From NCBI RefSeq assembly GCF_963662255.1, contig NC_085052.1, positions 37,086,654 through 37,150,653 on the forward strand: DNA of 64,000 nucleotides, given 5' to 3'. The stretch comes from Cinclus cinclus (taxonomy: Eukaryota > Chordata > Aves > Passeriformes > Cinclidae). The position numbers and the translations under genes were made by a program. Below are positions 47,101 through 60,972 of the stretch, one piece after another (the first letter of the stretch is position 1; every line of letters begins with the position of its first letter). Below the pieces are notes generated by a model that worked only from the letters and a program-made list of their open reading frames with translations, did no database searches and was not told where the DNA came from.

Positions 47101-48645
47101 CTTTTAGGCCACTTGATGTCGCAATGAATCATTTGATTCTTGGCCTCCATGGTGGCGTAATTGTACCAGGTTTTAATTGGGCCCCATGCATTCACAATAA
47201 ATCCCTGCCTCTTTTAGGCCCATTGGTGTCACAAGGGATCATTAGATTGTTAGCCTCCATTGGGTCACAATGGATCCTTGCTTCTCTTAACCCCTGTGCT
47301 GTCACAATGCATCCCATGCCCTTTTAGGCCACATGATGTCACAATGAATTATGTGATTCTTGGCCTCAATGGTGGCATAAAAGATCCTTGCTTCTATTGG
47401 TCCCCGTGCTGTAACAATTCATCCCTGGCCCTTTTAGGCCCATTGGTGTCACAAGGGATCATTAGATTGTTAGCCTGCATTGGGTCACAATAGTTCCTTG
47501 CTTCTCTTAACCTCTGTGGTGTCACAATGCATCCCATGCCCTTTTAGGCCACTTGATGTCACAATGAATCATTTGATTCTTGGCCTCCATTGTGTCATAA
47601 TGGTTCCTTGTTTCTATTTGTCCCCGTGCTGTCACAATTCATCCCTGGCCCTTTTACGCCCCCTGGTGTCAAATTGGATCCTGGGATTATTAGCCTGCAT
47701 TGGGTCACAATGGTTCCTTGCTTCTCTTAACCTCTGTGGTGTCACAATGCATTCCAAGCCCTTTTAGGCCACTTGGTCGTACAATGAACCATTTGATTCT
47801 TGGCCTTCATGGTGTCATAATGGTTCCTTGCTTCTATAGGCACCATGCTCTCAGTGTTCATCCGTGGTCCTTTTGCGCCCCCTGGTGTCAAAAGGGATTC
47901 TTAGATTGTTAGCCTGCATTGGGTCACAATGGTTCCTTGCTTCTCTTAACCCCTGTGGTGTCACAATGCATCCCATGTCCTTTTACGCCACTTGATGTCA
48001 CAATGAATCATTTGATTCTTGGCCTCCATGGTGGTGTAATTGTACCAGGTTTTACTTGGGCCCCATGCTTTCACAATTCATCCCTGCCCCTTTTAGGCCC
48101 ATTGGTGTCACAAGGGATCATTAGATTGTTAGCCTGCATTGGGTCACAATGGTTCCTTGCTTCTCTTAACCTCTGTGGTGTCACAATGCATCCCATGCCC
48201 TTTTAGGCCACTTGATGTCACAATGAATCATTTGATTCTTGGCCTCCATGGTGTCATAATGGTTCCTTGTTTCTATTGGGCCCCATGCCTTCACAATACA
48301 TCCCTGCCCCTTTTAGGCCCATTGGTGTCACAAGGGATCATTAGATTGTTAGCCTGCATTGGGTCACAATGGTTCCTTGTTTCTCTTAACCTCTGTAGTG
48401 TCACAATGCATCCCATGCCCTTTTAGGCCACTTGATGTCACAATGAATCATTTGATTCTTGGCCTCCACGGTGGCATAATACATCCTTGCTTCTATTGGT
48501 CCCCGTGCTGTAACAATCCATCCCTGGCCCTTTTTATACCCCCTGGTGCCACAAAGGATCATTAGATTGTTAGCCTGCATTGGGTCACAAGGGTTCCTTG
48601 CTTCTCTTAACCTCTGTGGTGTCACAATGCATCCCATGCCCTTTT
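41162..48645 (+). repeat. 7,484 bp higher-order block E2 (34 monomers)
   Basis: This is the second, apparently identical copy of E1. It begins inside a hybrid monomer (joint near 41.12 kb) and ends where the copy at 48646 takes over. Compared with the longer copy starting at 53049, both E1 and E2 end early, at a joint near 40.83 and 48.31 kb. That joint was therefore present before the block was duplicated. Confidence 0.85.
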
Positions 48646-51600
48646 AGGCCACATGATGTCACAATGAATCATTTGATTTTTGGCCTCCATGGTGGCATAA
48701 TTCTACCAGGTTTTACTTGGGCCCCATGCTTTCACAATTCATCGCTGCCCCTTTTAGTCCCATTGGTGTCACAAGGGATCATTAGATTGTTAGCCTGCAT
48801 TGGGTCACAATGGTTCCTTGCTTCTCTTAACCTCTGTGCTGTCACAATGCATCCCATGCCCTTTTAGGCCACTTGATGTCACAATGAATCATTTGATTCT
48901 TGGCCTCCATGGTGTCATAATGGTTCCTTGTTTCTATTGGGCCCCATGCTGTCACAATTCATCCCTGGCCCTTTTACGCCCCCTGGTGTCAAATGGGATC
49001 CTGGGATTATTAGCCTCCATTGGGTCACAATGGATCCTTGCTTCTCTTAACCCCTGTGGTGTCACAATGCATCCCATGCCCTTTTAGGCCACTTGATGTC
49101 ACAATGAATCATTTGATTCTTGGCCTCCATGGTGGCGTAATTGTACCAGGTTTTACTTGGGCCCCATGCTTTCACAATACATCCCTGGCCCTTTTAGGCC
49201 CATTGGTGTCACAAGGGATCCTGGGATTATTAACCTCCATTGGGTCACAATGGTTCCTTGCTTCTCTTAACCCCTGTGGTGTCACAATGCATCCCATGCC
49301 CTTTTAGGCCACTTGATGTCACAATGAATCATTTGATTCTTGGCCTCCATGGTGGCGTAATTGTACCAGGTTTTAATTGGGCCCCATGCTTTCACAATAC
49401 ATCCCTGCCCCTTTTAGGCCCATTGGTGTCACAAGGGATCATTAGATTGTTAGCCTCCATTGGGTCACAATGGATCCTTGCTTCTCTTAACCTCTGTGGT
49501 GTCACAATGTATTCCAAGCCCTTTTAGGCCACTTGGTCTTACAATGAACCATTTGATTCTTGGCCTTCATGGTGTCATAATGGTTCCTTGCTTCTATAGG
49601 TTCCCATGCTGTCAGAGTTCATCCGTTGTCCTTTTGCGCCCCCTGGTGTCAAAAGGGATTCTTAGATTGTTAGCCTGCATTGGGTCACAATGGATCCTTG
49701 CTTCTCTTAACCCCTGTGGTGTCACAATGCATCCCATGCCCTTTTAGGCCACTTGATGTCACAATGAATCATTTGATTCTTGGCCTCCATGGTGGTGTAA
49801 TTGTACCAGGTTTTAATTGGGACCCATGCTTTCACAATATATCCCTGCCCCTTTTAGGCCCATTGATGTCTCAAGGGATCATTAGATTATTAGCCTCCAT
49901 TGGGTCACAATGGATCCTTGCTTCTCTTAACCCCTGTGGTGTCACAATGCATCCCATGCCCTTTTAGGCCACTTGATGTCACAATGAATCATTTGATTCT
50001 TGGCCTCCACCGTGGCATAATACATCCTTGCTTCTATTGGTCCCCGTGCTTTAACAATCTATCCCTGGCCCTTTTTATACCCCCTGGTGCCAAAAGGGAT
50101 CATTAGATTGTTAGCCTGCATTGGGTCACAATGGTTCCTTGCTTCTCTTAACCCCTGTGGTGTCACAATGCATCCCATGCGCTTTTAGGCTGCATGATGT
50201 CACAATGAATTATTTGATTCTTGGCCTCCATGGTGGCATAATAGATCCTTGCTTCTATTGGTCCCCGTGCTGTAACAATTCATCCCTGGCCCTTTTAGGC
50301 CCATTGGTGTAAACAAGGGATCATTAGATTGTTAGCCTGCATTGGGTCACAATGGTTCCTTGCTTCTCTTAACCTCTGTGGTGTCACAATGCATTCGAAG
50401 ACCTTTTAGGCCACTTGGTCTTACAATGAACCATTTGATTCATGGCCTTCATGGTGTCATAATGGTTCCTTGCTTCTTTAGGTCCCCATGCTGTCAGAGT
50501 TCATCCGTGGTCCTTTTGCGCACCCGGGTGTCAAAAGGGATTCTTAGATTGTTAGCCTGCATTGGGTCACAATGGTTCCTTGCTTCTCTTAACCCCTGTG
50601 GTGTCACAATGCATCCCATGACCTTTTAGGCCACTTGATGTCACAATGAATCATTTGATTCTTGGCCTCCATGGTGGCATAATTGTACCAGGTTTTACTT
50701 GGGCCCCATGCTTTCACAATTCATCCCTGCCCCTTTTAGGCCCATTGGTGTCACAAGGGATCATTAGATTGTTAGCCTGCATTGGGTCACAATGGATCCT
50801 TGCTTCTCTTAACCCCTGTGCTGTCACAATGCATCCCATGCCCTTTTAGGCTGCATGACGTCACAATGAATTATTTGATTCTTGGCCTCCATGGCGGCAT
50901 AATAGATCCTTGCTTCTATTGGTCCCCGTGCTGTAATAATTCATCCCTGGCCCTTTTAGGCCCATTGGTGTAAACAAGGGATCATTAGATTGTTAGCCTG
51001 CATTGGGTCACAATGGTTCCTTGCTTCTCTTAACCTCTGTGCTGTCACAATGCATCCCATGCCCTTTTAGGCCACTTGATGTCACAATGAATCATTTGAT
51101 TCTTGGCCTCCATGGTGTCATAATGGTTCCTTGTTTCTATTTGTCCCCGTGCTGTCACAATTCATCCCTGGCCCTTTTACGCCCCCTGGTGTCAAATGGG
51201 ATCCTGGGATTATTAGCCTCCATTGGGTCACAATGCATCCTTGCTGCTCTTAACCCCTGTGGTGTCACAATGCATCCCATGCCCTTTTAGGCCACTTGAT
51301 GTCACAATGAATCATTTGAGTCTTGGCCTCCACGGTGGCATAATAGATCCTTGCTTCTATTGGTCCCCGTGCTGTAACAATCCATCCCTGGCCCTTTTTA
51401 TACCCCCTGGTGCCACAAGGGATCATTAGATTGTTAGCCTGCATTGGGTCACAATGGTTCCTTGCTTCTCTTAACCTCTGTGGTGTCACAATGCATTCCA
51501 AGCCCTTTTAGGCCACTTGGTCTTACAATGAACCATTTGATTCTTGGCCTCCATGGTGTCATAATGGTTCCTTGCTTCTATAGGTCCCCATGCTGTCAGA

Positions 51601-53048
51601 GTTCATCTGTGGTCCTCTTGCGCCTCCTGGGGTCAAAAGGGATACTTAGATTGTTAGCCTGCATTGGGTCGCAATGCTTCCTTGCTTCTCTTAACCCCTG
51701 TGGTGTCACAATGCATCCCATGCCCTTTTAGGCCACTTGATGTCGCAATGAATCATTTGATTCTTGGCCTCCATGGTGGCGTAATTGTACCAGGTTTTAA
51801 TTGGGCCCCATGCATTCACAATAAATCCCTGCCTCTTTTAGGCCCATTGGTGTCACAAGGGATCATTAGATTGTTAGCCTCCATTGGGTCACAATGGATC
51901 CTTGCTTCTCTTAACCCCTGTGCTGTCACAATGCATCCCATGCCCTTTTAGGCCACATGATGTCACAATGAATTATGTGATTCTTGGCCTCAATGGTGGC
52001 ATAAAAGATCCTTGCTTCTATTGGTCCCCGTGCTGTAACAATTCATCCCTGGCCCTTTTAGGCCCATTGGTGTCACAAGGGATCATTAGATTGTTAGCCT
52101 GCATTGGGTCACAATGGTTCCTTGCTTCTCTTAACCTCTGTGGTGTCACAATGCATCCCATGCCCTTTTAGGCCACTTGATGTCACAATGAATCATTTGA
52201 TTCTTGGCCTCCATTGTGTCATAATGGTTCCTTGTTTCTATTTGTCCCCGTGCTGTCACAATTCATCCCTGGCCCTTTTACGCCCCCTGGTGTCAAATTG
52301 GATCCTGGGATTATTAGCCTGCATTGGGTCACAATGGTTCCTTGCTTCTCTTAACCTCTGTGGTGTCACAATGCATTCCAAGCCCTTTTAGGCCACTTGG
52401 TCTTACAATGAACCATTTGATTCTTGGCCTTCATGGTGTCATAATGGTTCCTTGCTTCTATAGGCCCCATGCTCTCAGTGTTCATCCGTGGTCCTTTTGC
52501 GCCCCCTGGTGTCAAAAGGGATTCTTAGATTGTTAGCCTGCATTGGGTCACAATGGTTCCTTGCTTCTCTTAACCCCTGTGGTGTCACAATGCATCCCAT
52601 GTCCTTTTACGCCACTTGATGTCACAATGAATCATTTGATTCTTGGCCTCCATGGTGGTGTAATTGTACCAGGTTTTACTTGGGCCCCATGCTTTCACAA
52701 TTCATCCCTGCCCCTTTTAGGCCCATTGGTGTCACAAGGGATCATTAGATTGTTAGCCTGCATTGGGTCACAATGGTTCCTTGCTTCTCTTAACCTCTGT
52801 GGTGTCACAATGCATCCCATGCCCTTTTAGGCCACTTGATGTCACAATGAATCATTTGATTCTTGGCCTCCATGGTGTCATAATGGTTCCTTGTTTCTAT
52901 TGGGCCCCATGCCTTCACAATACATCCCTGCCCCTTTTAGGCGCCTTGGTGTCAAAAGGGATCATTAGATTGTTAGCCTCCATTGGGTCACAATGGATCC
53001 TTACTTCTCTTAACCCCTGTGCTGTCACAATGCATCCCATGCCCTTTT
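48646..53048 (+). repeat. 5'-truncated higher-order copy E3 (20 monomers)
   Basis: The copy matches E2 from about 44.02 kb at an offset of 4,624 bp through about 52.8 kb. It therefore begins part-way through the block, just after a 221 bp class D unit with GGCATAATACATCC. Unlike E1 and E2 it keeps the normal ending (AGGCGCCTTGGTGTCAAAAG near 52.94 kb) and leads directly into the copy at 53049. Private differences from E2 include CAAGGGATC for CAAGGCATC (50.30 kb), GTCGCAATGCTTCC (51.67 kb) and CACAATGGTTCC for CACAATAGTTCC (52.11 kb). Confidence 0.82.
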
Positions 53049-55772
53049 AGGCCACATGACGTCACAATGAATTATTTGATTCTTGGCCTCCATGGCGGCA
53101 TAATAGATCCTTGCTTCTATTGGTCCCCGTGCTGTAACAATCCATCCCTGGCCCTTTTTATACCCCCTGGTGCCACAAGGGATCATTCGATTGTTAGCCT
53201 GCATTGGGTCACAATGGTTCCTTGCTTCTCTTAACCTCTGTGGTGTCACAATGCATTCCAAGCCCTTTTAGGCCACTTGGTCTTACAATGAACCATTTGA
53301 TTCTTGGCCTTCATGGTGTCATAATGGTTCCTTGCTTCAATAGGTCCCCATGCTGTCAGAGTCCATCCGTGGTCCTTTTGCGCCCCCTGGTGTCAAAAGG
53401 GATTCACAGATTGTTAGCCTGCATTGGGTCACAATGGTTCCTTGCTTCTCTTAACCCCTGTGCTGTCACAATGCATCCCATGCCCTTTTAGGCCACTTGA
53501 TGTCACAATGAATCATTTGATTCTTGGCCTCCATGGTGGCGTAATTGTACCAGGATTTAATTGGGCCCCATGCTTTCACAATATATCCCTGCCCCTTTTA
53601 GGCCCATTGGTGTCACAAGGGATCATTAGATTGTTAGCCTGCATTGGGTCACAATGGTTCCTTGCTTCTCTTAACCTCTGTGGTGTCACAATGCATCCCA
53701 TGCCCTTTTAGGCCACTTGATGTCACAATGAATCATTTGATTCTTGGCCTCCATGGTGTCATAATGGTTCCTTGTTTCTATTGGGCCCCATGCTTTCACA
53801 ATTCATCCCTGCCCCTTTTAGGCCCATTGGTGTCACAAGGGATCATTAGATTGTTAGCCTGCATTGGGTCACAATGGATCCTTGCTTCTCTTAACCCCTC
53901 TGCTGTCACAATGCATCCCATGCCCTTTGAGGCCACATGATGTCACAATGAATTATTTGATTCTTGGCCTCCATGGCGGCATAATAGATCCTTGCTTCTA
54001 TTGGTCCCCGTGCTGTAACAATTCATCCCTGGCCCTTTTAGGCCCATTGGTGTCACAAGGGATCATTAGATTGTTAGCCTGCACTGGGTCACAATGGTTC
54101 CTTGCTTCTCTTAACCTCTGTGGTGTCACAATGCATTCCAAGCCCTTTTAGGCCACTTGGTCTTACAATGAACCATTTGATTCATGGCCTTCATGGTGTC
54201 ATAATGGTTCCTTGCTTCTATAGGCCCCATGCTCTCAGTGTTCATCCGTGGTCTTTTTGCGCCCCCTGGTGTCAAAAGGGATTCTTAGATTGTTAGCCTG
54301 CATAGGGTCACAATGGTTCCTTGCTTCTCTTAACCTCTGTGGTGTCACAATGCATCCCATGCCCTTTTAGGCCACTTGATGTCACAATGAATCATTTGAT
54401 TCTTGGCCTCCATGGTGGTGTAATTGTACCAGGTTTTACTTGGGCCCCATGCTTTCACAATTCATCCCTGCCCCTTTTAGGCCCATTGGTGTCACAAGGG
54501 ATCATTAGATTGTTAGCCTGCATTGGGTCACAATGGTTCCTTGCTTCTCTTAACCTCTGTGGTGTCACAATGCATCCCATGCCCTTTTAGGCCACTTGAT
54601 GTCACAATGAATCATTTGATTCTTGGCCTCCATGGTGTCATAATGGTTCCTTGTTTCTATTGGGCCCCATGCTTTCACAATTCATCCCTGCCCCTTTTAG
54701 GCCCATTGGTGTCACAAGGGATCATTAGATTGTTAGCCTGCATTGGGTCACAATGGTTCCTTGTTTCTCTTAAACTCTGTAGTGTCACAATGCATCCCTT
54801 GCCCTTTTAGGCCACTTGATGTCACAATGAACCATTTGATTCTTGGCCTTCATGGTGTCATAATGGTTCCTTGCTTCTATAGGTCCCCATGCTGTCAGAG
54901 TTCATCCGTTGTCCTTTTGCGCCCCCTGGTGTCAAAAGGGATTCTTAGATTGTTAGCCTGCATTGGGTCATAATGGTTCCTTGCTTCTCCTAACCTCTGT
55001 GGTGTCACAATGCATCCCAAGACCTTTTAGGCCACTTGGTCTTACAATGAACCATTTGATTCCTGGCCTTCATGGTGTCATAATGGTTCCTTGCTTCTAT
55101 AGGTCCCCATGCTGTCAGAGTCCATCCGTGGCCCTTTTGCGCCCCCCGGTGTCAAAAGGGATTCACAGATTGTTAGCCTGCATTGGGTCACAATGGTTCC
55201 TTGCTTCTCTTAACCCCTGTGCTGTCACAATGCATCCCATGCCCTTTTAGGCCACTTGATGTCACAATGAATCATTTGATTCTTGGCCTCCATGGTGGCG
55301 TAATTGTACCAGGTTTTAATTGGGCCCCATGCTTTCACAATATATCCCTGCCCCTTTTAGGCCCATTGGTGTCAAAAGGGATCATTAGATTGTTAGCCTG
55401 CATTGGGTCACAATGGTTCCTTGCTTCTCTTAACCTCTGTGGTGTCACAATGCATCCCATGCCCTTTTAGGCCACTTGATGTCACAATGAATCATTTGAT
55501 TCTTGGCCTCCATGGTGTCATAATGGTTCCTTGTTTCTATTGGGCCCCATGCTTTCACAATTCATCCCTGCCCCTTTTAGGCCCATTGGTGTCACAAGGG
55601 ATCATTAGATTGTTAGCCTGCATTGGGTCACAATGGTTCCTTGTTTCTCTTAACCTCTGTAGTGTCACAATGCATCCCATGCCCTTTTAGGCCACTTGAT
55701 GTCACAATGAACCATTTGATTCTTGGCCTTCATGGTGTCATAATGGTTCCTTGCTTCTATAGGTCCCCATGC

Positions 55773-56041
55773 TGTAACAATTCATCCCTGGCCCTTTTAG
55801 GCCCATTGGTGTCACAAGGGATCATTAGATTGTTAGCCTGCATTGGGTCACAATGGATCCTTGCTTCTCTTAACCTCTGTGGTGTCACAATGCATCCCAT
55901 GCCCTTTTAGGCCACTTGATGTCACAATGAATCATTTGATTCTTGGCCTCCATGGTGGCATAATTTTAGCAGGTTTTAATTGGGCCCCAATCTTTCACAA
56001 TACATCCCTGCCCCTTTTAGGCCCATTGGTGTCACAAGGGA
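55773..56041 (+). repeat. Inserted or exchanged segment with one additional monomer in block E4
   Basis: A class Q unit reads CTATAGGTCCCCATGCTG as usual, but then TAACAATTCATCCCTGG as in class D. It is followed by a class G unit with TTTTAGCAGGTTTTAATTG and GGCCCCAATCTTTC. The segment ends at CACAAGGGATTCTTAG, returning to class Q. The net gain is 220 bp relative to 35.96 kb of E1. The nearest relatives of the G unit (TGTAGCAGG, CCCCATTCTTTC) are at about 10.18 and 18.33 kb in domain 1. Confidence 0.75.
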
Positions 56042-56575
56042 TTCTTAGATTGTTAGCCTGCATTGGGTCACAATGGTTCCTTGCTTCTCTTAACCCCTGT
56101 GCTGTCACAATGCATCCCATGCCCTTTTAGGCCACATGATGTCACAATGAATTATTTGATTCTTGGCCTCCATGGTGGCATAATAGATCCTTGCTTCTAT
56201 TGGTCCCCGTGCTGTAACAATTCATCCCTGGCCCTTTTAGGCCCATTGGTGTCACAAGGGATCATTAGATTGTTAGCCTGCATTGGGTCACAATGGTTCC
56301 TTGTTTCTCTTAACCTCTGTAGTGTCACAATGCATCCCATGCCCTTTTAGGCCACTTGATGTCACAATGAATCATTTGATTCTTGGCCTCCACGGTGGCA
56401 TAATACATCCTTGCTTCTATTGGTCCCCGTGCTGTAACAATCCATCCCTGGCCCTTTTTATACCCCCTGGTGCCACAAAGGATCATTAGATTGTTAGCCT
56501 GCATTGGGTCACAAGGGTTCCTTGCTTCTCTTAACCTCTGTGGTGTCACAATGCATCCCATGCCCTTTTAGGCCA

Positions 56576-56621
56576 CTTGATGTCACAATGAATCATTTGA
56601 TTCTTGGCCTCCATTGTGTCA
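56576..56621 (+). other. Conversion-like patch of about 45 bp
   Basis: In this unit the stretch reads CTTGATGTCAC, then TTGATTCTTGGCC, then CCATTGTGTCAT, while both flanks match units at 36.54, 44.02, 48.65 and 62.52 kb. Those units have CATGATGTCAC, TTGATTTTTGGCC and CCATGGTGGCAT here. CCATTGTGTCAT is otherwise found at about 40.11, 47.59 and 52.21 kb. The total length is unchanged, which suits gene conversion better than crossover. Confidence 0.7.
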
Positions 56622-59600
56622 TAATTCTACCAGGTTTTACTTGGGCCCCATGCTTTCACAATTCATCGCTGCCCCTTTTAGTCCCATTGGTGTCACAAGG
56701 GATCATTAGATTGTTAGCCTGCATTGGGTCACAATGGTTCCTTGCTTCTCTTAACCTCTGTGCTGTCACAATGCATCCCATGCCCTTTTAGGCCACTTGA
56801 TGTCACAATGAATCATTTGATTCTTGGCCTCCATGGTGTCATAATGGTTCCTTGTTTCTATTGGGCCCCATGCTGTCACAATTCATCCCTGGCCCTTTTA
56901 CGCCCCCTGGTGTCAAATGGGATCCTGGGATTATTAGCCTCCATTGGGTCACAATGGATCCTTGCTTCTCTTAACCCCTGTGGTGTCACAATGCATCCCA
57001 TGCCCTTTTAGGCCACTTGATGTCACAATGAATCATTTGATTCTTGGCCTCCATGGTGGCGTAATTGTACCAGGTTTTACTTGGGCCCCATGCTTTCACA
57101 ATACATCCCTGGCCCTTTTAGGCCCATTGGTGTCACAAGGGATCCTGGGATTATTAACCTCCATTGGGTCACAATGGTTCCTTGCTTCTCTTAACCCCTG
57201 TGGTGTCACAATGCATCCCATGCCCTTTTAGGCCACTTGATGTCACAATGAATCATTTGATTCTTGGCCTCCATGGTGGCGTAATTGTACCAGGTTTTAA
57301 TTGGGCCCCATGCTTTCACAATACATCCCTGCCCCTTTTAGGCCCATTGGTGTCACAAGGGATCATTAGATTGTTAGCCTCCATTGGGTCACAATGGATC
57401 CTTGCTTCTCTTAACCTCTGTGGTGTCACAATGTATTCCAAGCCCTTTTAGGCCACTTGGTCTTACAATGAACCATTTGATTCTTGGCCTTCATGGTGTC
57501 ATAATGGTTCCTTGCTTCTATAGGTTCCCATGCTGTCAGAGTTCATCCGTTGTCCTTTTGCGCCCCCTGGTGTCAAAAGGGATTCTTAGATTGTTAGCCT
57601 GCATTGGGTCACAATGGATCCTTGCTTCTCTTAACCCCTGTGGTGTCACAATGCATCCCATGCCCTTTTAGGCCACTTGATGTCACAATGAATCATTTGA
57701 TTCTTGGCCTCCATGGTGGTGTAATTGTACCAGGTTTTAATTGGGACCCATGCTTTCACAATATATCCCTGCCCCTTTTAGGCCCATTGATGTCTCAAGG
57801 GATCATTAGATTATTAGCCTCCATTGGGTCACAATGGATCCTTGCTTCTCTTAACCCCTGTGGTGTCACAATGCATCCCATGCCCTTTTAGGCCACTTGA
57901 TGTCACAATGAATCATTTGATTCTTGGCCTCCACCGTGGCATAATACATCCTTGCTTCTATTGGTCCCCGTGCTTTAACAATCTATCCCTGGCCCTTTTT
58001 ATACCCCCTGGTGCCAAAAGGGATCATTAGATTGTTAGCCTGCATTGGGTCACAATGGTTCCTTGCTTCTCTTAACCCCTGTGGTGTCACAATGCATCCC
58101 ATGCGCTTTTAGGCTGCATGATGTCACAATGAATTATTTGATTCTTGGCCTCCATGGTGGCATAATAGATCCTTGCTTCTATTGGTCCCCGTGCTGTAAC
58201 AATTCATCCCTGGCCCTTTTAGGCCCATTGGTGTAAACAAGGGATCATTAGATTGTTAGCCTGCATTGGGTCACAATGGTTCCTTGCTTCTCTTAACCTC
58301 TGTGGTGTCACAATGCATTCGAAGCCCTTTTAGGCCACTTGGTCTTACAATGAACCATTTGATTCATGGCCTTCATGGTGTCATAATGGTTCCTTGCTTC
58401 TTTAGGTCCCCATGCTGTCAGAGTTCATCCGTGGTCCTTTTGCGCACCCGGGTGTCAAAAGGGATTCTTAGATTGTTAGCCTGCATTGGGTCACAATGGT
58501 TCCTTGCTTCTCTTAACCCCTGTGGTGTCACAATGCATCCCATGACCTTTTAGGCCACTTGATGTCACAATGAATCATTTGATTCTTGGCCTCCATGGTG
58601 GCATAATTGTACCAGGTTTTACTTGGGCCCCATGCTTTCACAATTCATCCCTGCCCCTTTTAGGCCCATTGGTGTCACAAGGGATCATTAGATTGTTAGC
58701 CTGCATTGGGTCACAATGGATCCTTGCTTCTCTTAACCCCTGTGCTGTCACAATGCATCCCATGCCCTTTTAGGCTGCATGACGTCACAATGAATTATTT
58801 GATTCTTGGCCTCCATGGCGGCATAATAGATCCTTGCTTCTATTGGTCCCCGTGCTGTAACAATTCATCCCTGGCCCTTTTAGGCCCATTGGTGTAAACA
58901 AGGGATCATTAGATTGTTAGCCTGCATTGGGTCACAATGGTTCCTTGCTTCTCTTAACCTCTGTGCTGTCACAATGCATCCCATGCCCTTTTAGGCCACT
59001 TGATGTCACAATGAATCATTTGATTCTTGGCCTCCATGGTGTCATAATGGTTCCTTGTTTCTATTTGTCCCCGTGCTGTCACAATTCATCCCTGGCCCTT
59101 TTACGCCCCCTGGTGTCAAATGGGATCCTGGGATTATTAGCCTCCATTGGGTCACAATGCATCCTTGCTGCTCTTAACCCCTGTGGTGTCACAATGCATC
59201 CCATGCCCTTTTAGGCCACTTGATGTCACAATGAATCATTTGAGTCTTGGCCTCCACGGTGGCATAATAGATCCTTGCTTCTATTGGTCCCCGTGCTGTA
59301 ACAATCCATCCCTGGCCCTTTTTATACCCCCTGGTGCCACAAGGGATCATTAGATTGTTAGCCTGCATTGGGTCACAATGGTTCCTTGCTTCTCTTAACC
59401 TCTGTGGTGTCACAATGCATTCCAAGCCCTTTTAGGCCACTTGGTCTTACAATGAACCATTTGATTCTTGGCCTTCATGGTGTCATAATGGTTCCTTGCT
59501 TCTATAGGTCCCCATGCTGTCAGAGTTCATCTGTGGTCCTCTTGCGCCTCCTGGGGTCAAAAGGGATACTTAGATTGTTAGCCTGCATTGGGTCGCAATG

Positions 59601-60972
59601 GTTCCTTGCTTCTCTTAACCCCTGTGGTGTCACAATGCATCCCATGCCCTTTTAGGCCACTTGATGTCGCAATGAATCATTTGATTCTTGGCCTCCATGG
59701 TGGCGTAATTGTACCAGGTTTTAATTGGGCCCCATGCATTCACAATAAATCCCTGCCTCTTTTAGGCCCATTGGTGTCACAAGGGATCATTAGATTGTTA
59801 GCCTCCATTGGGTCACAATGGATCCTTGCTTCTCTTAACCCCTGTGCTGTCACAATGCATCCCATGCCCTTTTAGGCCACATGATGTCACAATGAATTAT
59901 GTGATTCTTGGCCTCAATGGTGGCATAAAAGATCCTTGCTTCTATTGGTCCCCGTGCTGTAACAATTCATCCCTGGCCCTTTTAGGCCCATTGGTGTCAC
60001 AAGGGATCATTAGATTGTTAGCCTGCATTGGGTCACAATGGTTCCTTGCTTCTCTTAACCTCTGTGGTGTCACAATGCATCCCATGCCCTTTTAGGCCAC
60101 TTGATGTCACAATGAATCATTTGATTCTTGGCCTCCATGGTGTCATAATGGTTCCTTGTTTCTATTTGTCCCCGTGCTGTCACAATTCATCCCTGGCCCT
60201 TTTACGCCCCCTGGTGTCAAATTGGATCCTGGGATTATTAGCCTGCATTGGGTCATAATGGTTCCTTGCTTCTCTTAACCTCTGTGGTGTCACAATGCAT
60301 TCCAAGCCCTTTTAGGCCACTTGGTCTTACAATGAACCATTTGATTCTTGGCCTTCATGGTGTCATAATGGTTCCTTGCTTCTATAGGCCCCATGCTCTC
60401 AGTGTTCATCCGTGGTCCTTTTGCGCCCCCTGGTGTCAAAAGGGATTCTTAGATTGTTAGCCTGCATTGGGTCACAATGGTTCCTTGCTTCTCTTAACCC
60501 CTGTGGTGTCACAATGCATCCCATGTCCTTTTACGCCACTTGATGTCACAATGAATCATTTGATTCTTGGCCTCCATGGTGGTGTAATTGTACCAGGTTT
60601 TACTTGGGCCCCATGCTTTCACAATTCATCCCTGCCCCTTTTAGGCCCATTGGTGTCACAAGGGATCATTAGATTGTTAGCCTGCATTGGGTCACAATGG
60701 TTCCTTGCTTCTCTTAACCTCTGTGGTGTCACAATGCATCCCATGCCCTTTTAGGCCACTTGATGTCACAATGAATCATTTGATTCTTGGCCTCCATGGT
60801 GTCATAATGGTTCCTTGTTTCTATTGGGCCCCATGCCTTCACAATACATCCCTGCCCCTTTTAGGCGCCTTGGTGTCAAAAGGGATCATTAGATTGTTAG
60901 CCTCCATTGGGTCACAATGGATCCTTACTTCTCTTAACCCCTGTGCTGTCACAATGCATCCCATGCCCTTTT

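Larger units (their letters stand above)
53049..60972 (+). repeat. 7,924 bp higher-order block E4 (36 monomers)
   Basis: This is the most complete copy of the domain-3 block. It opens with the 221 bp TGACGTCA and TTCGATTG unit that also starts 31477, 33237 and 60973. It matches 33237 onward at an offset of 19,812 bp to about 55.77 kb. There it carries one additional monomer and some hybrid sequence, and beyond that the offset is 20,032 bp. Private changes include ACCAGGATTTAATTGGG (53.55 kb), GGGTCATAATGG (54.97 kb) and CTTAAACTCTG (54.77 kb). Confidence 0.85.
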
